64,000 nucleotides of DNA from JAAOIF01 sp965206195 (GTDB taxonomy: Bacteria > Pseudomonadota > Gammaproteobacteria > PS1 > Pseudothioglobaceae): assembly GCA_965206195.1 (NCBI GenBank), contig CBDBIZ010000011.1, forward strand, positions 62,001-126,000, in the 5' to 3' direction. The notes under the pieces are model-generated. The model searched no databases. It worked only from the letters and a program-made list of their open reading frames with translations, and was not told the DNA's origin. Positions 1 to 7,919 of this stretch are shown here, one piece after another. The translations under genes and the position numbers were made by a program. The first letter of the stretch is position 1, and the number at the start of each line of letters is the position of its first letter.

Positions 1-320
1 CTAGGAATATTGTTGCTAGCGGATTACACCCAGCTATTGGTCTGTTTCACCACAATCAGTACAACGGCCTGTGTTTGGCAGATGACCTTATGGAGCCATT
101 ACGTCCCTGGGTAGATGCAATTACGTACCAGCTTTATCAGACCAATGCCAATGTAGCCATCAATCAACAAACCAAAACTAAATTTTTAACCCTATCCAGT
201 ATTGAGGTTACTTTTAATCACCAGAAAATGCCATTGATGATTGCTATACACTATCTCATGGCAGAGCTAAAACGCAACTTCACCAAAGACAGCAAAAAAT
301 TCACCTATCCCAAGCGGTAA
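1..320 (+). CDS. cas1: CRISPR-associated endonuclease Cas1, type II-C (3' end only)
   Basis: This is the C-terminal part of Cas1, the integrase subunit that with Cas2 inserts new spacers. The reading frame is open from base 3, so the gene begins upstream of the window. The visible part reads GLHPAIGLFHHNQYNGLCLADD followed by LMEPLRPWVD, the conserved His- and Asp-containing region of type II Cas1 proteins. The stop overlaps the cas2 start as TAATG, so the two are translationally coupled. In II-C loci the upstream gene is normally cas9, which would lie just outside this window. An internal TTG at 75 is not the true start. Confidence 0.9.
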   Translation, partial: RNIVASGLHPAIGLFHHNQYNGLCLADDLMEPLRPWVDAITYQLYQTNANVAINQQTKTKFLTLSSIEVTFNHQKMPLMIAIHYLMAELKRNFTKDSKKFTYPKR

Positions 321-646
321 TGTTTGGCGGATTGCAAACCATGTGGGTCATTGTTTTATTTGATTTACCAACCGAAGACGAAGTAGAAAAGCGAGATTAT
401 CGTTATTTTCGTAAAATGTTACTTGAAGATGGCTTTACCATGATGCAATACTCTGTCTATATGCGTCATTCTAGCAGTGAAGAAAACGCCCAAGTGCATA
501 TCAACCGAGTAAAAATGCACCTACCAGCCAATGGTGAAGTGCGTATTGTTAAAATTACCGACAAACAATTTGGACGCATTGAAGTTTTTTACGGAAAAAA
601 ACGCAAACCCATTGAAAAAGCACCAGAGCAACTCTCATTTTTTTGA
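320..646 (+). CDS. cas2: CRISPR-associated endoribonuclease Cas2, type II-C
   Basis: Cas2 is the structural partner of Cas1 in spacer acquisition. The 108-residue protein has the family core MWVIVLFDLPTEDEVEKRDY near the N-terminus, then FRKMLLEDGFTMMQYSVYMR and a basic C-terminal tail. The early Asp follows the first beta strand, as usual for Cas2. I keep the first ATG because it overlaps the cas1 stop (TAATG), and a short extension before MWVIV is common in type II-C Cas2. The CRISPR array begins 48 bases after the stop, which supports assignment to the same locus. Confidence 0.95.
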   Translation: MFGGLQTMWVIVLFDLPTEDEVEKRDYRYFRKMLLEDGFTMMQYSVYMRHSSSEENAQVHINRVKMHLPANGEVRIVKITDKQFGRIEVFYGKKRKPIEKAPEQLSFF

Positions 647-694
647 CTAGAAAAAATGAAAGTTACCTTGGTATATAAGCATTTTAAGCAATTG

Positions 695-2375
695 ATTGTA
701 ACCAACTATCGCCTAAATGCAAATCACAACTAGATGGGTCTCTAGATATACCGCAAGCATATTGTAACCAACTATCGCCTAAATGCAAATCACAACACCT
801 CATTATTTATAAATAAAACAACCATTATTGTAACCAACTATCGCCTAAATGCAAATCACAACGGTGGAATACTTACTAAGCCCTTATACAAATTGTAACC
901 AACTATCGCCTAAATGCAAATCACAACAACAGCGCAAAAAGCCCGCTTTTACCTCTAATTGTAACCAACTATCGCCTAAATGCAAATCACAACTGCAAGT
1001 TAATGACGAGGTTGCGAAACGTCATTGTAACCAACTATCGCCTAAATGCAAATCACAACAAGCAATCGAATTGGCGTGCCGCCAGGAGAATTGTAACCAA
1101 CTATCGCCTAAATGCAAATCACAACCTTATTAATAACCTTTAGCTAAATAATCAATTGTAACCAACTATCGCCTAAATGCAAATCACAACGTGGTCTGAG
1201 TTCTGCCACTTCAATGCGATATTGTAACCAACTATCGCCTAAATGCAAATCACAACTACCTCATTTATAAATAAAACAACCATTGCATTGTAACCAACTA
1301 TCGCCTAAATGCAAATCACAACTGAGGTCTTTTTTAGGTGTTTTAAATCCCTATTGTAACCAACTATCGCCTAAATGCAAATCACAACAACCTACCCATC
1401 AAGGTGTTTAAATATCGCATTGTAACCAACTATCGCCTAAATGCAAATCACAACAGCAATCAAAGAAATTAGGTGAAACGACAAATTGTAACCAACTATC
1501 GCCTAAATGCAAATCACAACTCGAGGAGAATCCTCCGTTTGATCGAGTAAATTGTAACCAACTATCGCCTAAATGCAAATCACAACGGATTACTTTTAAC
1601 GATCGTTTTGGTACATTGTAACCAACTATCGCCTAAATGCAAATCACAACTCATTTAATAGGTATGCTGACTTGGCTAATATTGTAACCAACTATCGCCT
1701 AAATGCAAATCACAACCCTACTTGATGTAACTGTACTGACTGACAATTGTAACCAACTATCGCCTAAATGCAAATCACAACACCATACTCCCCACAGTGG
1801 TAAAAGCGAATATTGTAACCAACTATCGCCTAAATGCAAATCACAACAAGAAATGGAGAGAGTGAAATACGAACGTAATTGTAACCAACTATCGCCTAAA
1901 TGCAAATCACAACAATGCTACAGCACAGGATAACGAAGTCTTTATTGTAACCAACTATCGCCTAAATGCAAATCACAACTAATGGCTATTAGTTCTGCAA
2001 TTTCTGGCGATTGTAACCAACTATCGCCTAAATGCAAATCACAACTGTTGAGGCTTAAAACCTTTAGACTTATAGATTGTAACCAACTATCGCCTAAATG
2101 CAAATCACAACGTTACCCCTATCAACATTCTGTTACTCTTTATTGTAACCAACTATCGCCTAAATGCAAATCACAACTATCCCCCATCCCTTCTCCACAA
2201 CAAATTCATTGTAATCGACTATCGCCTAAATGCAAATCACAACTAAATAAATGGAGAAATAAAATGTTAAAGAATTGTAACCGACTATCGCCTAAATGCA
2301 AATCACAACCGTTGTCAATACCAAAAAAAACTTAAGCCAATTGTAACCGACTATCGCCTAAATGCAAATCACAAC
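695..2375. CRISPR. Type II-C CRISPR array, 26 repeats of 36 bp
   Basis: I count 26 repeats starting at 695, 761, 827, 892, 958 and so on to 2340, with 25 spacers of 28-30 bp. On the plus strand the repeat begins ATTGTAACCAACTATCG and ends GCAAATCACAAC. The last three copies (2208, 2274, 2340) carry ATCGA or ACCGA in place of ACCAA, marking the old end away from cas2. Read on the minus strand, the repeat starts GTTGTGATTTGC and ends GGTTACAAT. This resembles Neisseria II-C repeats, which end TACAAT and serve as a -10 element. Transcription is therefore probably toward cas2. Spacers at 797 and 1257 are near-duplicates. No tracrRNA anti-repeat was seen in the window. Apparent ORFs here are repeat translations. 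Confidence 0.98.
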
Positions 2376-2381
2376 CGTTAT

Positions 2382-2478
2382 AAGCCTCTTACATTTATGA
2401 AGTATATTAAACTCCATACATTTATTAAATGTCCACAACCCTGCCCGACCACTGGCCAAACCATATTCTAAACCTTGA
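2382..2478. repeat. Imperfect direct repeat, left copy, flanking AbiEii-like pair
   Basis: This stretch after the last II-C repeat matches 3622-3733 with substitutions. The right copy has about 20 extra bases and the left copy about 12. Shared blocks include ATTTATGAAGTATATTAAA, CATACATTTATTA and CATATTCTAAAC. The two copies bracket the two-gene nucleotidyltransferase module, so they could be insertion-site duplications or remnants of a duplicated gene end. Confidence 0.7.
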
Positions 2479-2497
2479 TTTGTCAATCGATAGATTA

Positions 2498-3256
2498 CTA
2501 AGGTCTGAGCTTGGATTTTGCTTTTTTTAGCAATCTAGCCTGTTCTTGTTCATACTGGTTTACTTCTTTGGAAAAATATTGATGAATATCTTCAATATTT
2601 ACACTTCCTTTTATAATGGATAACCCGGGATCGTTAGCATCAATTGGCACATTTCCAATCAGCACCTCTTTGATTGGGTTTGCCCCCTCTAAAGGAGCGT
2701 CTATTTTCTCAATATTGTTGAAAATATCTTTGATATCATAATTATGATTTTGCAAAAGATACATTAAGTCATAAAGGTCTCGTGATTTAGCTCTATCCCT
2801 TAAGACAACGCACTTTGATTCAAAAACTTCATTAATCCCAAATATTTTAAAGGCTGCACCTATGTCTTTTTTAGGCACATTTTTAAAATATTCTTTTCTT
2901 GCTTTTCCACCTTTATCAAAAGTAAAAAAACTAACTCTAACGCCGTTAATATTGTAATCTTGCACATAATCCAACAAATTAAACCCATTGATTCTAGCTT
3001 GTGATATTTGACCTTGAGGTATTAAAAGGTTTGCTGTTAGCCCTTGTTCTGAAAGCTTTGACAACAAATTATTAATATTTTGAACAGGCAGAGTATCTGC
3101 AAAAAAAGCAAAATCAAGATCTTCACTAAGTCTATGCCCTATTTGAATTGAAAGTGCAGTTCCTCCAATTAAAACGGCTTCTCTTAAATTTTTGTCATCA
3201 AACAATAGCTCAAATAAACTTTTTGTTTTATTAGGCATCCACTCTTTATTTATCAT
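2498..3256 (-). CDS. AbiEii/AbiGii-family nucleotidyltransferase toxin-like protein
   Basis: The 252-residue protein has the nucleotidyltransferase signature LIGGTALSIQIGHRLSEDLDF at about residues 29-49: Gly-Gly, then an acidic E-D-x-D motif. This is the pattern of the AbiEii/AbiGii toxin family (DUF1814). Such proteins act in abortive phage infection or as toxins that transfer nucleotides to targets such as tRNA. The C-terminal third is helical and lysine-rich. It overlaps the upstream 83-residue gene by 11 bases, the usual antitoxin-toxin arrangement. The partner is not a recognisable AbiEi, so the toxin-antitoxin call rests on the toxin family and gene order. Confidence 0.75.
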   Translation of the reverse strand: MINKEWMPNKTKSLFELLFDDKNLREAVLIGGTALSIQIGHRLSEDLDFAFFADTLPVQNINNLLSKLSEQGLTANLLIPQGQISQARINGFNLLDYVQDYNINGVRVSFFTFDKGGKARKEYFKNVPKKDIGAAFKIFGINEVFESKCVVLRDRAKSRDLYDLMYLLQNHNYDIKDIFNNIEKIDAPLEGANPIKEVLIGNVPIDANDPGLSIIKGSVNIEDIHQYFSKEVNQYEQEQARLLKKAKSKLRP

Positions 3257-3497
3257 CTAATCCTTGTATTGCGTTATTAAGCATTCTACTAACAATCTTG
3301 TACTCAATAGATGCGTCATCCCAAGAAGCGTTATCAAAAATTTTCATCACAGAATTAGGTCCGTAATACATAATTATCATAACTATATCATGATAAACAG
3401 CATGTTCTAACACGCTAAGGATTAAGGCTTTATCGCTTATTTTTTGATTACTCCAGTCATAAGGAAAAGACAGGTTTATTTTTGTTAAAGCGCTCAT
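3246..3497 (-). CDS. Small protein, putative antitoxin of the AbiEii-like pair
   Basis: I do not recognise this 83-residue protein. It begins MSALTKINLSFPYDWSNQKI, is largely helical and slightly acidic, and lacks the winged-helix features expected of an AbiEi antitoxin. It lies immediately upstream of the AbiEii-like nucleotidyltransferase and overlaps its start by 11 bases, so the two are almost certainly co-transcribed. The position fits an antitoxin, or a regulatory subunit of a nucleotidyltransferase pair. The function is inferred from context only. Confidence 0.55.
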   Translation of the reverse strand: MSALTKINLSFPYDWSNQKISDKALILSVLEHAVYHDIVMIIMYYGPNSVMKIFDNASWDDASIEYKIVSRMLNNAIQGLDDK

Positions 3498-3621
3498 GTT
3501 ATTAGTGTGTTAATATTTTCAAAACTTTTTAGAATTATAGCAAATTTATATTATGAATGAGTATTGGTTTAGAGTAATACAATTTCAAGCCATACCAATG
3601 TTAAAGTTTAAGAGGTTTAAT

Positions 3622-3733
3622 AAACTTCTTATATTTATGAAGTATATTAAATTTAGTAAGTTTATTAAACTTCATACATTTATTATATTTCCACAACCCG
3701 ACCCAAATCATATTCTAAACTTTGGATTAAACT
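3622..3733. repeat. Imperfect direct repeat, right copy
   Basis: This is the right-hand counterpart of 2382-2478. It overlaps the last codons of the 78-residue gene at 3683, so the left copy may be a decayed copy of that gene end. The copy also contains the nearby arms TTTATTAAACTT and AAGTTTAATA-like segments, making it rich in inverted AT repeats. Confidence 0.65.
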
Positions 3734-3919
3734 CAAGGTTTGCGCATCAGGTTGTCGGTGAATCGCTCTAACCTCATCAAGCAGCTGCTGATAGGCTTTG
3801 ATGTCGGCAGCATTTCTTTGTAGATGCTCCACCCTGGTAATCTCTAGGGGTAGTAATGATCCTAACTCATTAAGTCTGGTTTTAAATTCTCTATAAGTCT
3901 TATTCTTCTTGTTACACAT
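3683..3919 (-). CDS. Small hypothetical protein, mobile-element associated
   Basis: This 78-residue charged, helical protein starts MCNKKNKTYREFKTRLNELG. A good ribosome binding site (AGGAG, 7 bases before the ATG) supports translation. It lies 62 bases downstream of the Bro-N/relaxase-like gene on the same strand and is probably in the same transcript. I recognise no family. Its 3' end lies in the right copy of the imperfect direct repeat, so the C-terminus (GRVVEI) may have been altered by the event that duplicated that sequence. Confidence 0.55.
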   Translation of the reverse strand: MCNKKNKTYREFKTRLNELGSLLPLEITRVEHLQRNAADIKAYQQLLDEVRAIHRQPDAQTLSLIQSLEYDLGRVVEI

Positions 3920-3981
3920 TGCAAGTCTCCTGTTGATTCTCTGTTATGTTTTTAATTAGTGTTTCTAGTTGTGTGGATTTT

Positions 3982-5307
3982 TTATAGATTTGGTTCGTAG
4001 GTTGTTGGGCTAAAGCCCATACCTCGTATTTTTTCAGCCCGTAGAGCCGCATAATAAGCTCGCAACTGCTTAGTATTCATCCCAGCAGTAGGCTCACCTG
4101 CGTCTGCACGTTCTTTACCACTTTTTGGCATCTCTAAACCTAGCACTTCAGCCGCTATTTTGTGTTGGTTTTGAATATCCGACTTTCCAAGTTGTGCACT
4201 TCGACCAGTATCAAAATCAAAATGCGTGTAGATGATATGAGCATGATAATTTGGTTTAAATTCTAGCTCGCCAGCTTTAACTTCTTTTGTTCGTTCCTGA
4301 TCAAGAAAAAATTTATCTTTATCTTTTCCTCGGCCTTCAAAAATATTTATGCCGGGGTAAAAGTCGACACCGTTTTTATCAATAAAATGTCCCTCGTCTC
4401 GATGTACGTCAATACGCAGAGGTGTGATATGATCGCCACAGCTGTTTTTCTTCTTGTCAAGCTTGCGATTAATTTCATCAACAACTAGTAAAACATCTTG
4501 AGATGTGTGATACCCTTCGAGATTTATAACAGCCTCTCGAAAAAAAGCTACTGCTTGCTTTTTTTGCATAGATCGACCTGTTTTATCTTTGGCGGCCACA
4601 GCTGCCAATTCAATAATTTCGGTGCGCGATTTTTTCGTCAAAATATCAAACCGATCATTAGCCCAAAATTCATTATCTTTTGTTAATGATCTAACCACAT
4701 TGTGTGCCTTATCATTTTCAGTTTGAAGATTGTGATCAACGGAATGCGCCGTCATTCCATTTGGCGCCATGTTCCAATTTCCAGTGCGCACCATGTCTCG
4801 CACCCTATATCTGCCTTGTGCATTGATTCTGCGAATGGTGGGTGCAGGTAAAGTGTAACTACCTGTTCGGCGTAGTTGTGGTAGTATCTCTCCAGTCACC
4901 CAAGCTCTGAACTTAACCGCTTGTTTTTTGCGTGAGGCGAATATTAGCTCATATAGTCCTTGTTCGTTGATTGTTATCAGAGTTTGTTTGCCACCAGCGG
5001 TTTTTAAAAGGGTGTCGTTTGAAACGACCCCCTTTACATCTGCTGCTTTTAATTTAGAGCTAAAGATTAAACGGTACAAATCTGGCTCTGGAATTAAGCT
5101 TAATTTACCACCACCCTGTTTCGGGGTAGTGGTTGAATACTTGCAGTGACGGGCTATTGCGTTCTCTGGCTTTTTATATCCAAGAGCATTTGCTACATCT
5201 ATTGCGACAAACAACGGATTATTATTCTCATCAAGCAGAGTTCTAACCTGATGATTATCAAAATCGAACACCTGTGGCACGTTGCTTTGGTTGTTTTGCT
5301 TACTCAC
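3982..5307 (-). CDS. Bro-N domain protein fused to MobV/Pre-like relaxase region
   Basis: Residues 10-150 of this 441-residue protein form a Bro-N antirepressor-type domain (VFDFDNHQVRTLLDENNNPLF, VANALGYKKPENAIARH, FRAWVTGEILPQLRRTGSY). The C-terminal part contains RIDVHRDEGHFID and FKPNYHAHIIYTHFDFDTGR. It continues with a segment ending IAAEVLGLE, a pattern I associate with MobV/Pre mobilisation relaxases (YHAHI and AEVLGME-like blocks). A middle linker (150-270) is charged. The start is GTG. The Bro-N call is firm; the relaxase call rests on short motifs. A DNA-binding regulator joined to a mobilisation or replication initiator would fit the surrounding mobile-element genes. Confidence 0.7.
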   Translation of the reverse strand: MSKQNNQSNVPQVFDFDNHQVRTLLDENNNPLFVAIDVANALGYKKPENAIARHCKYSTTTPKQGGGKLSLIPEPDLYRLIFSSKLKAADVKGVVSNDTLLKTAGGKQTLITINEQGLYELIFASRKKQAVKFRAWVTGEILPQLRRTGSYTLPAPTIRRINAQGRYRVRDMVRTGNWNMAPNGMTAHSVDHNLQTENDKAHNVVRSLTKDNEFWANDRFDILTKKSRTEIIELAAVAAKDKTGRSMQKKQAVAFFREAVINLEGYHTSQDVLLVVDEINRKLDKKKNSCGDHITPLRIDVHRDEGHFIDKNGVDFYPGINIFEGRGKDKDKFFLDQERTKEVKAGELEFKPNYHAHIIYTHFDFDTGRSAQLGKSDIQNQHKIAAEVLGLEMPKSGKERADAGEPTAGMNTKQLRAYYAALRAEKIRGMGFSPTTYEPNL

Positions 5308-5425
5308 AGCACACCGCCTTGTAGCATTAATGCCACTAATACCACTATCGCTGAGAATATTATTGTTAAGTTGTCATAGGTGTTTTTTTGTTTAAGTTCT
5401 GCTATTGTGTTGAGTTTGCTAATAT

Positions 5426-5454
5426 TTGACAATAGTGATAAACAGGTTTAAAAT
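5426..5454 (+). promoter_or_regulatory. Near-consensus sigma70 promoter
   Basis: A perfect -35 (TTGACA, 5426-5431) is followed after 17 bases by TAAAAT (5449-5454). It lies 41 bases upstream of the coiled-coil gene at 5495, which also has a strong AAGGAG ribosome binding site. Together these predict high expression. Confidence 0.75.
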
Positions 5455-5494
5455 GCAACTATATAACAAAATAAGTAAGGATAAGGAGTAATTT

Positions 5495-5905
5495 ATGTAT
5501 GACAGATCAGCTGCGGATAGAATCAATGCAGAAATAGCCGCAGAAGCCAATGCTAGGGTTATTAACAATCAAATAGAGGCGCACAACAGAATTGCTGCCA
5601 ACAACCGAGAAGCGCAAATCAGGCAGCATTATGAGCTTGAGATTAAACGCCTGCAAAATAACTATCGGATTCAAAAAAATAATGTTGAGAATGTTAAATG
5701 GACGGCTAGCAATAGTATCGCTCAAACACAAACTGCAATCAATATCATTATGAAACTTACTGGTCAGTCGTTTGAAGAGGTAAAAGATTTAATTTATCAA
5801 CAAACATCTGAATCTGAATACAATAAAATGAATAAATGGTTAAAAACTTTACCAAAATTTGAAGGTGGTTTAATTAATGATGCCCGTTTAATTTTACAAA
5901 AATAA
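5495..5905 (+). CDS. Coiled-coil hypothetical protein with strong promoter
   Basis: The N-terminal two thirds of this 136-residue protein are rich in Ala, Asn, Glu and Arg in a long helical pattern (RINAEIAAEANARVINNQIE onward), probably a coiled coil. The C-terminal third (IMKLTGQSFEEVKDLIYQQT) is a separate small helical region. There is no signal peptide or membrane segment. It has its own near-consensus promoter and an AAGGAG site 7 bases before ATG. It lies between a Bro-N/relaxase-like gene and a truncated TraY gene, so it is probably mobile-element cargo. I do not recognise a family. Confidence 0.65.
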   Translation: MYDRSAADRINAEIAAEANARVINNQIEAHNRIAANNREAQIRQHYELEIKRLQNNYRIQKNNVENVKWTASNSIAQTQTAINIIMKLTGQSFEEVKDLIYQQTSESEYNKMNKWLKTLPKFEGGLINDARLILQK

Positions 5906-5928
5906 CAACACTAAACGCCTTAAGTATT

Positions 5929-5972
5929 TACAAGATTTAAAATAATATCATACAAGATTTAAAATAATATCA
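5929..5972. repeat. 22-bp tandem duplication
   Basis: Two identical adjacent copies of a 22-bp unit beginning TACAAGATTTAAAATA lie just past the coiled-coil gene. The sequence is AT-rich with no clear role; a simple slippage duplication is the likeliest origin. Confidence 0.85.
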
Positions 5973-6038
5973 CTTTCCACCTGGTGGTTCGTTCTTATCC
6001 TCTTTTGTTTCTTTCTCAGCATTCGCCACCCCAGCCAA

Positions 6039-7179
6039 CTACTCAGGTTTATCAGGTTTTCCTGGCGTACCTTTGAATCTACCCGCTAGTCCGATAAATC
6101 TGTGTCTTAAATCATCTTCCTCACCCCTTTCACCCAATTGCTCACCACTATGCCCAATCCAACGAACCACACGATCAGCCAACTCAAAGCTGAGATTAAA
6201 GCACCGGCGAATAATACTCAACACCAAACTACCCATAATAAACACGCCTGCAGCCCAGCCAATAACACCAACCACACTATCGCCATGAACTTGGGTAAAG
6301 TAAGGCGTTGCCAACTCGCCAACAAAATTAACCAAGATACCTGACAGCACAATGCCACCAATAAGTCCGACTACCATCAAAGAGGGGCGCACCACGAGCG
6401 CAAGCATTAGCATATAGCCTTGTTTTGCATGTTGCCCTGCTACGCCATGCCCTTCTGGCATTGCGTGTGCGCCTGCCCAAAATATAGAGCCGATGAACGC
6501 CTCAAACAAAAACAATATATAGCCAATCACTGCTGCTACCCAAGTGATCAGCGGGATAAGTGGTAGGTAATACGCCAGTAAAATACCCACAGCAAATATG
6601 AATACAATAATCGTTTGGAAAAACGTGATAATCATATCAACATCTAAGAGAAAGAAGGTAAACAACCTACCAATACTAAACCCTGCTGCTTTAGTATCTG
6701 CTGTTGCCTTCTTTTTAGCTGCTATTGAAGCAACTGCTATATAAGCGCCCGTTGCGCCTACAAGCATATTATGTCCCGTGTTTTGTATTTCACTAATTGG
6801 GTTTTGTGATTCTATCATTGCCCTGGTCATGATATTACCACCTTTTGTATCATAATCATTTCCTGGAATAAGGTTTCCAACAACGGAGTCTATCGCTTTA
6901 TTTAGGAAATTTTTATCATTATCAGGGGCACCAACACCTTGATCTAAATCTGCAACAACTTCAAGCCAATCTTGCTTTTCAAAACGCTCTTTTTCAATAA
7001 CCCTTAAAATATCCTGGTTAAAAAACTCAATGGACAAGTATAACTTTTTAAGCGCATCTGCAGGATAGCCATTAGCAATATGCAGGTAGTCTCCCCAGGG
7101 GGAAGTACAATTAACACCCCAATTTAAAATCTCAAGTATCGAGCAATTATTACTGATGTTTTTATCTAAATCCTTAACC
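6039..7179 (-). pseudogene. DotA/TraY-family conjugal transfer protein, N-terminus lost at a CRISPR repeat
   Basis: This is the C-terminal 380 residues of a DotA/TraY-type integral membrane protein of IncI/Dot-Icm type IV secretion. It has several hydrophobic segments and the family region GAHAMPEGHGVAGQHAKQGY followed by MLALVVRPSLMVVGLIGGIV. The true N-terminal part is missing: at 7180 the frame runs directly into a 28-bp I-F CRISPR repeat, giving a false start MQCSPPHRWLRK. The tail is Gly/Pro/Lys-rich. It is likely a remnant of a conjugative element. The sharp cut at the repeat edge is the notable feature, and the gene is probably non-functional here. Confidence 0.8.
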
Positions 7180-7207
7180 TTTCTAAGCCACCTGTGTGGT
7201 GGTGAAC
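7180..7207 (-). CRISPR. Isolated type I-F2 CRISPR repeat
   Basis: A single perfect 28-bp copy of the repeat (minus strand begins GTTCACCACCACACAGG, ends TTAGAAA). It separates the truncated TraY gene from the 289-bp insert at 7208-7496. No 32-bp spacer lies on either side. Confidence 0.95.
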
Positions 7208-7218
7208 ATTGCAATTCT

Positions 7219-7392
7219 TTATAAAATATATTTCATTACCACGCCAATAGCAAGAACCAAGCCAGTGGCTAATGCCATTGGATACCAAAAGGTTTCTTTA
7301 TTGAGCTTGGCAGTCTCTGCTCCAAGTTTACGAGTATTTGCTAGTATTTCGGCAATTTCTGCGTCTATTTTTTTTGCTTGTGTGTCTGTCAT
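7219..7392 (-). CDS. 57-residue single-span membrane protein
   Basis: This short ORF starts MTDTQAKKIDAEIAEILANT, continues as a charged helix, and ends in one transmembrane segment (WYPMALATGLVLAIGVVMKY) before a short tail. A strong AAGGAG lies 5-6 bases before the ATG. It is the only intact gene in the 289-bp insert between I-F2 repeats. The N-terminal coiled coil and C-terminal anchor fit a small phage or plasmid membrane protein. No family is recognised. Confidence 0.65.
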   Translation of the reverse strand: MTDTQAKKIDAEIAEILANTRKLGAETAKLNKETFWYPMALATGLVLAIGVVMKYIL

Positions 7393-7410
7393 TTTTACTC
7401 CTTTATTTTA

Positions 7411-7496
7411 TTAATTTCCATTATTTAATTCCGATTTTTTTTTATAATGATCTAACGCACTGGCTTTGGCTAACGCTTTACTTTTTGCTTTAGCAT
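7411..7496 (-). pseudogene. Gene tail cut at a CRISPR repeat
   Basis: On the minus strand, an Ala/Lys-rich stretch NAKAKSKALAKASALDHYKK ends SELNNGN and a stop, 18 bases before the next gene. Its reading frame begins inside the CRISPR repeat at 7497, so the coding start has been lost. The composition fits the C-terminus of a DNA-binding or virion protein, but 28 residues are too few to assign. Confidence 0.4.
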
Positions 7497-7645
7497 TTTC
7501 TAAGCCACCTGTGTGGTGGTGAACCTTGCCCCGGGGTTTACCCCTTTGGCTTGATTTTTCTAAGCCACCTGTGTGGTGGTGAACATTATACATTATTGCA
7601 CAATCTGAAATATAAGCTTTCTAAGTCACCTGTGTGGTGGTGAAC
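7497..7645 (-). CRISPR. Three-repeat block of the type I-F2 array
   Basis: Repeats at 7497, 7557 and 7618 enclose spacers of 32 and 33 bp. The copy at 7618 differs by one base (AAGTCACC on the plus strand). The block lies between a 289-bp and a 716-bp insert of mobile-element DNA. Confidence 0.95.
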
Positions 7646-7704
7646 ATATTAAATTAGCGGCAATCGGCGTTGGTGCATGGTGGATTTATAAGGAGTTTAT
7701 TTAA
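7646..7704 (+). pseudogene. Tail of a membrane protein gene cut at a CRISPR repeat
   Basis: The frame from 7648 encodes IKLAAIGVGAWWIYKEFI and a stop, overlapping the next ATG as TAATG. It looks like the last transmembrane residues of a small protein whose upstream part was lost at the repeat edge (7645). Confidence 0.5.
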
Positions 7705-7919
7705 TGGCTTTCCCTCAAAGTTTGGCAATCCAAGGCGGCGGTGCTCAGAGTGGCGGTCGCTTTGGCGCAGTTAGTCCGGCTTTTGGCAATTTTAGAGTGG
7801 GGGGTGGGTCAGATTATGAGGATTTAATAAAAGTTGGCGTGGTTGCATTGGCTAGTTGGCTTGCTTATGTACATTTTATTAAACCCAAGCGTAAGAGAAA
7901 AAGAAAATCAAAGCGATGA
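7704..7919 (+). CDS. 71-residue membrane protein with basic tail
   Basis: The N-terminal half is Gly/Ser/Ala-rich without hydrophobic runs (MAFPQSLAIQGGGAQSGGRF). It is followed by one transmembrane segment (LIKVGVVALASWLAYVHFI) and a strongly basic end (KPKRKRKRKSKR). An AAGGAG site lies 8 bases before ATG. It overlaps the preceding truncated gene (TAATG) and the following small ORF (ATGA), so this is a fragment of a compact operon of small membrane proteins. Such clusters are typical of tailless membrane-containing phages such as the PM2 type, but no capsid gene is present to prove it. Confidence 0.65.
   Translation: MAFPQSLAIQGGGAQSGGRFGAVSPAFGNFRVGGGSDYEDLIKVGVVALASWLAYVHFIKPKRKRKRKSKR

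Noticed and set aside
849..2335. Open frames with repeated CNQLSPKCKSQ on the plus strand and HLGDSWLQ on the minus strand
   Set aside because: They are translations of the 36-bp CRISPR repeat with spacers between, not genes.
5980..6000. CCACCTGGTGG near 5985 as a degenerate I-F2 repeat
   Set aside because: It shares only the short stem-like CCACC/GGTGG and lacks the flanking repeat bases and any spacer spacing.
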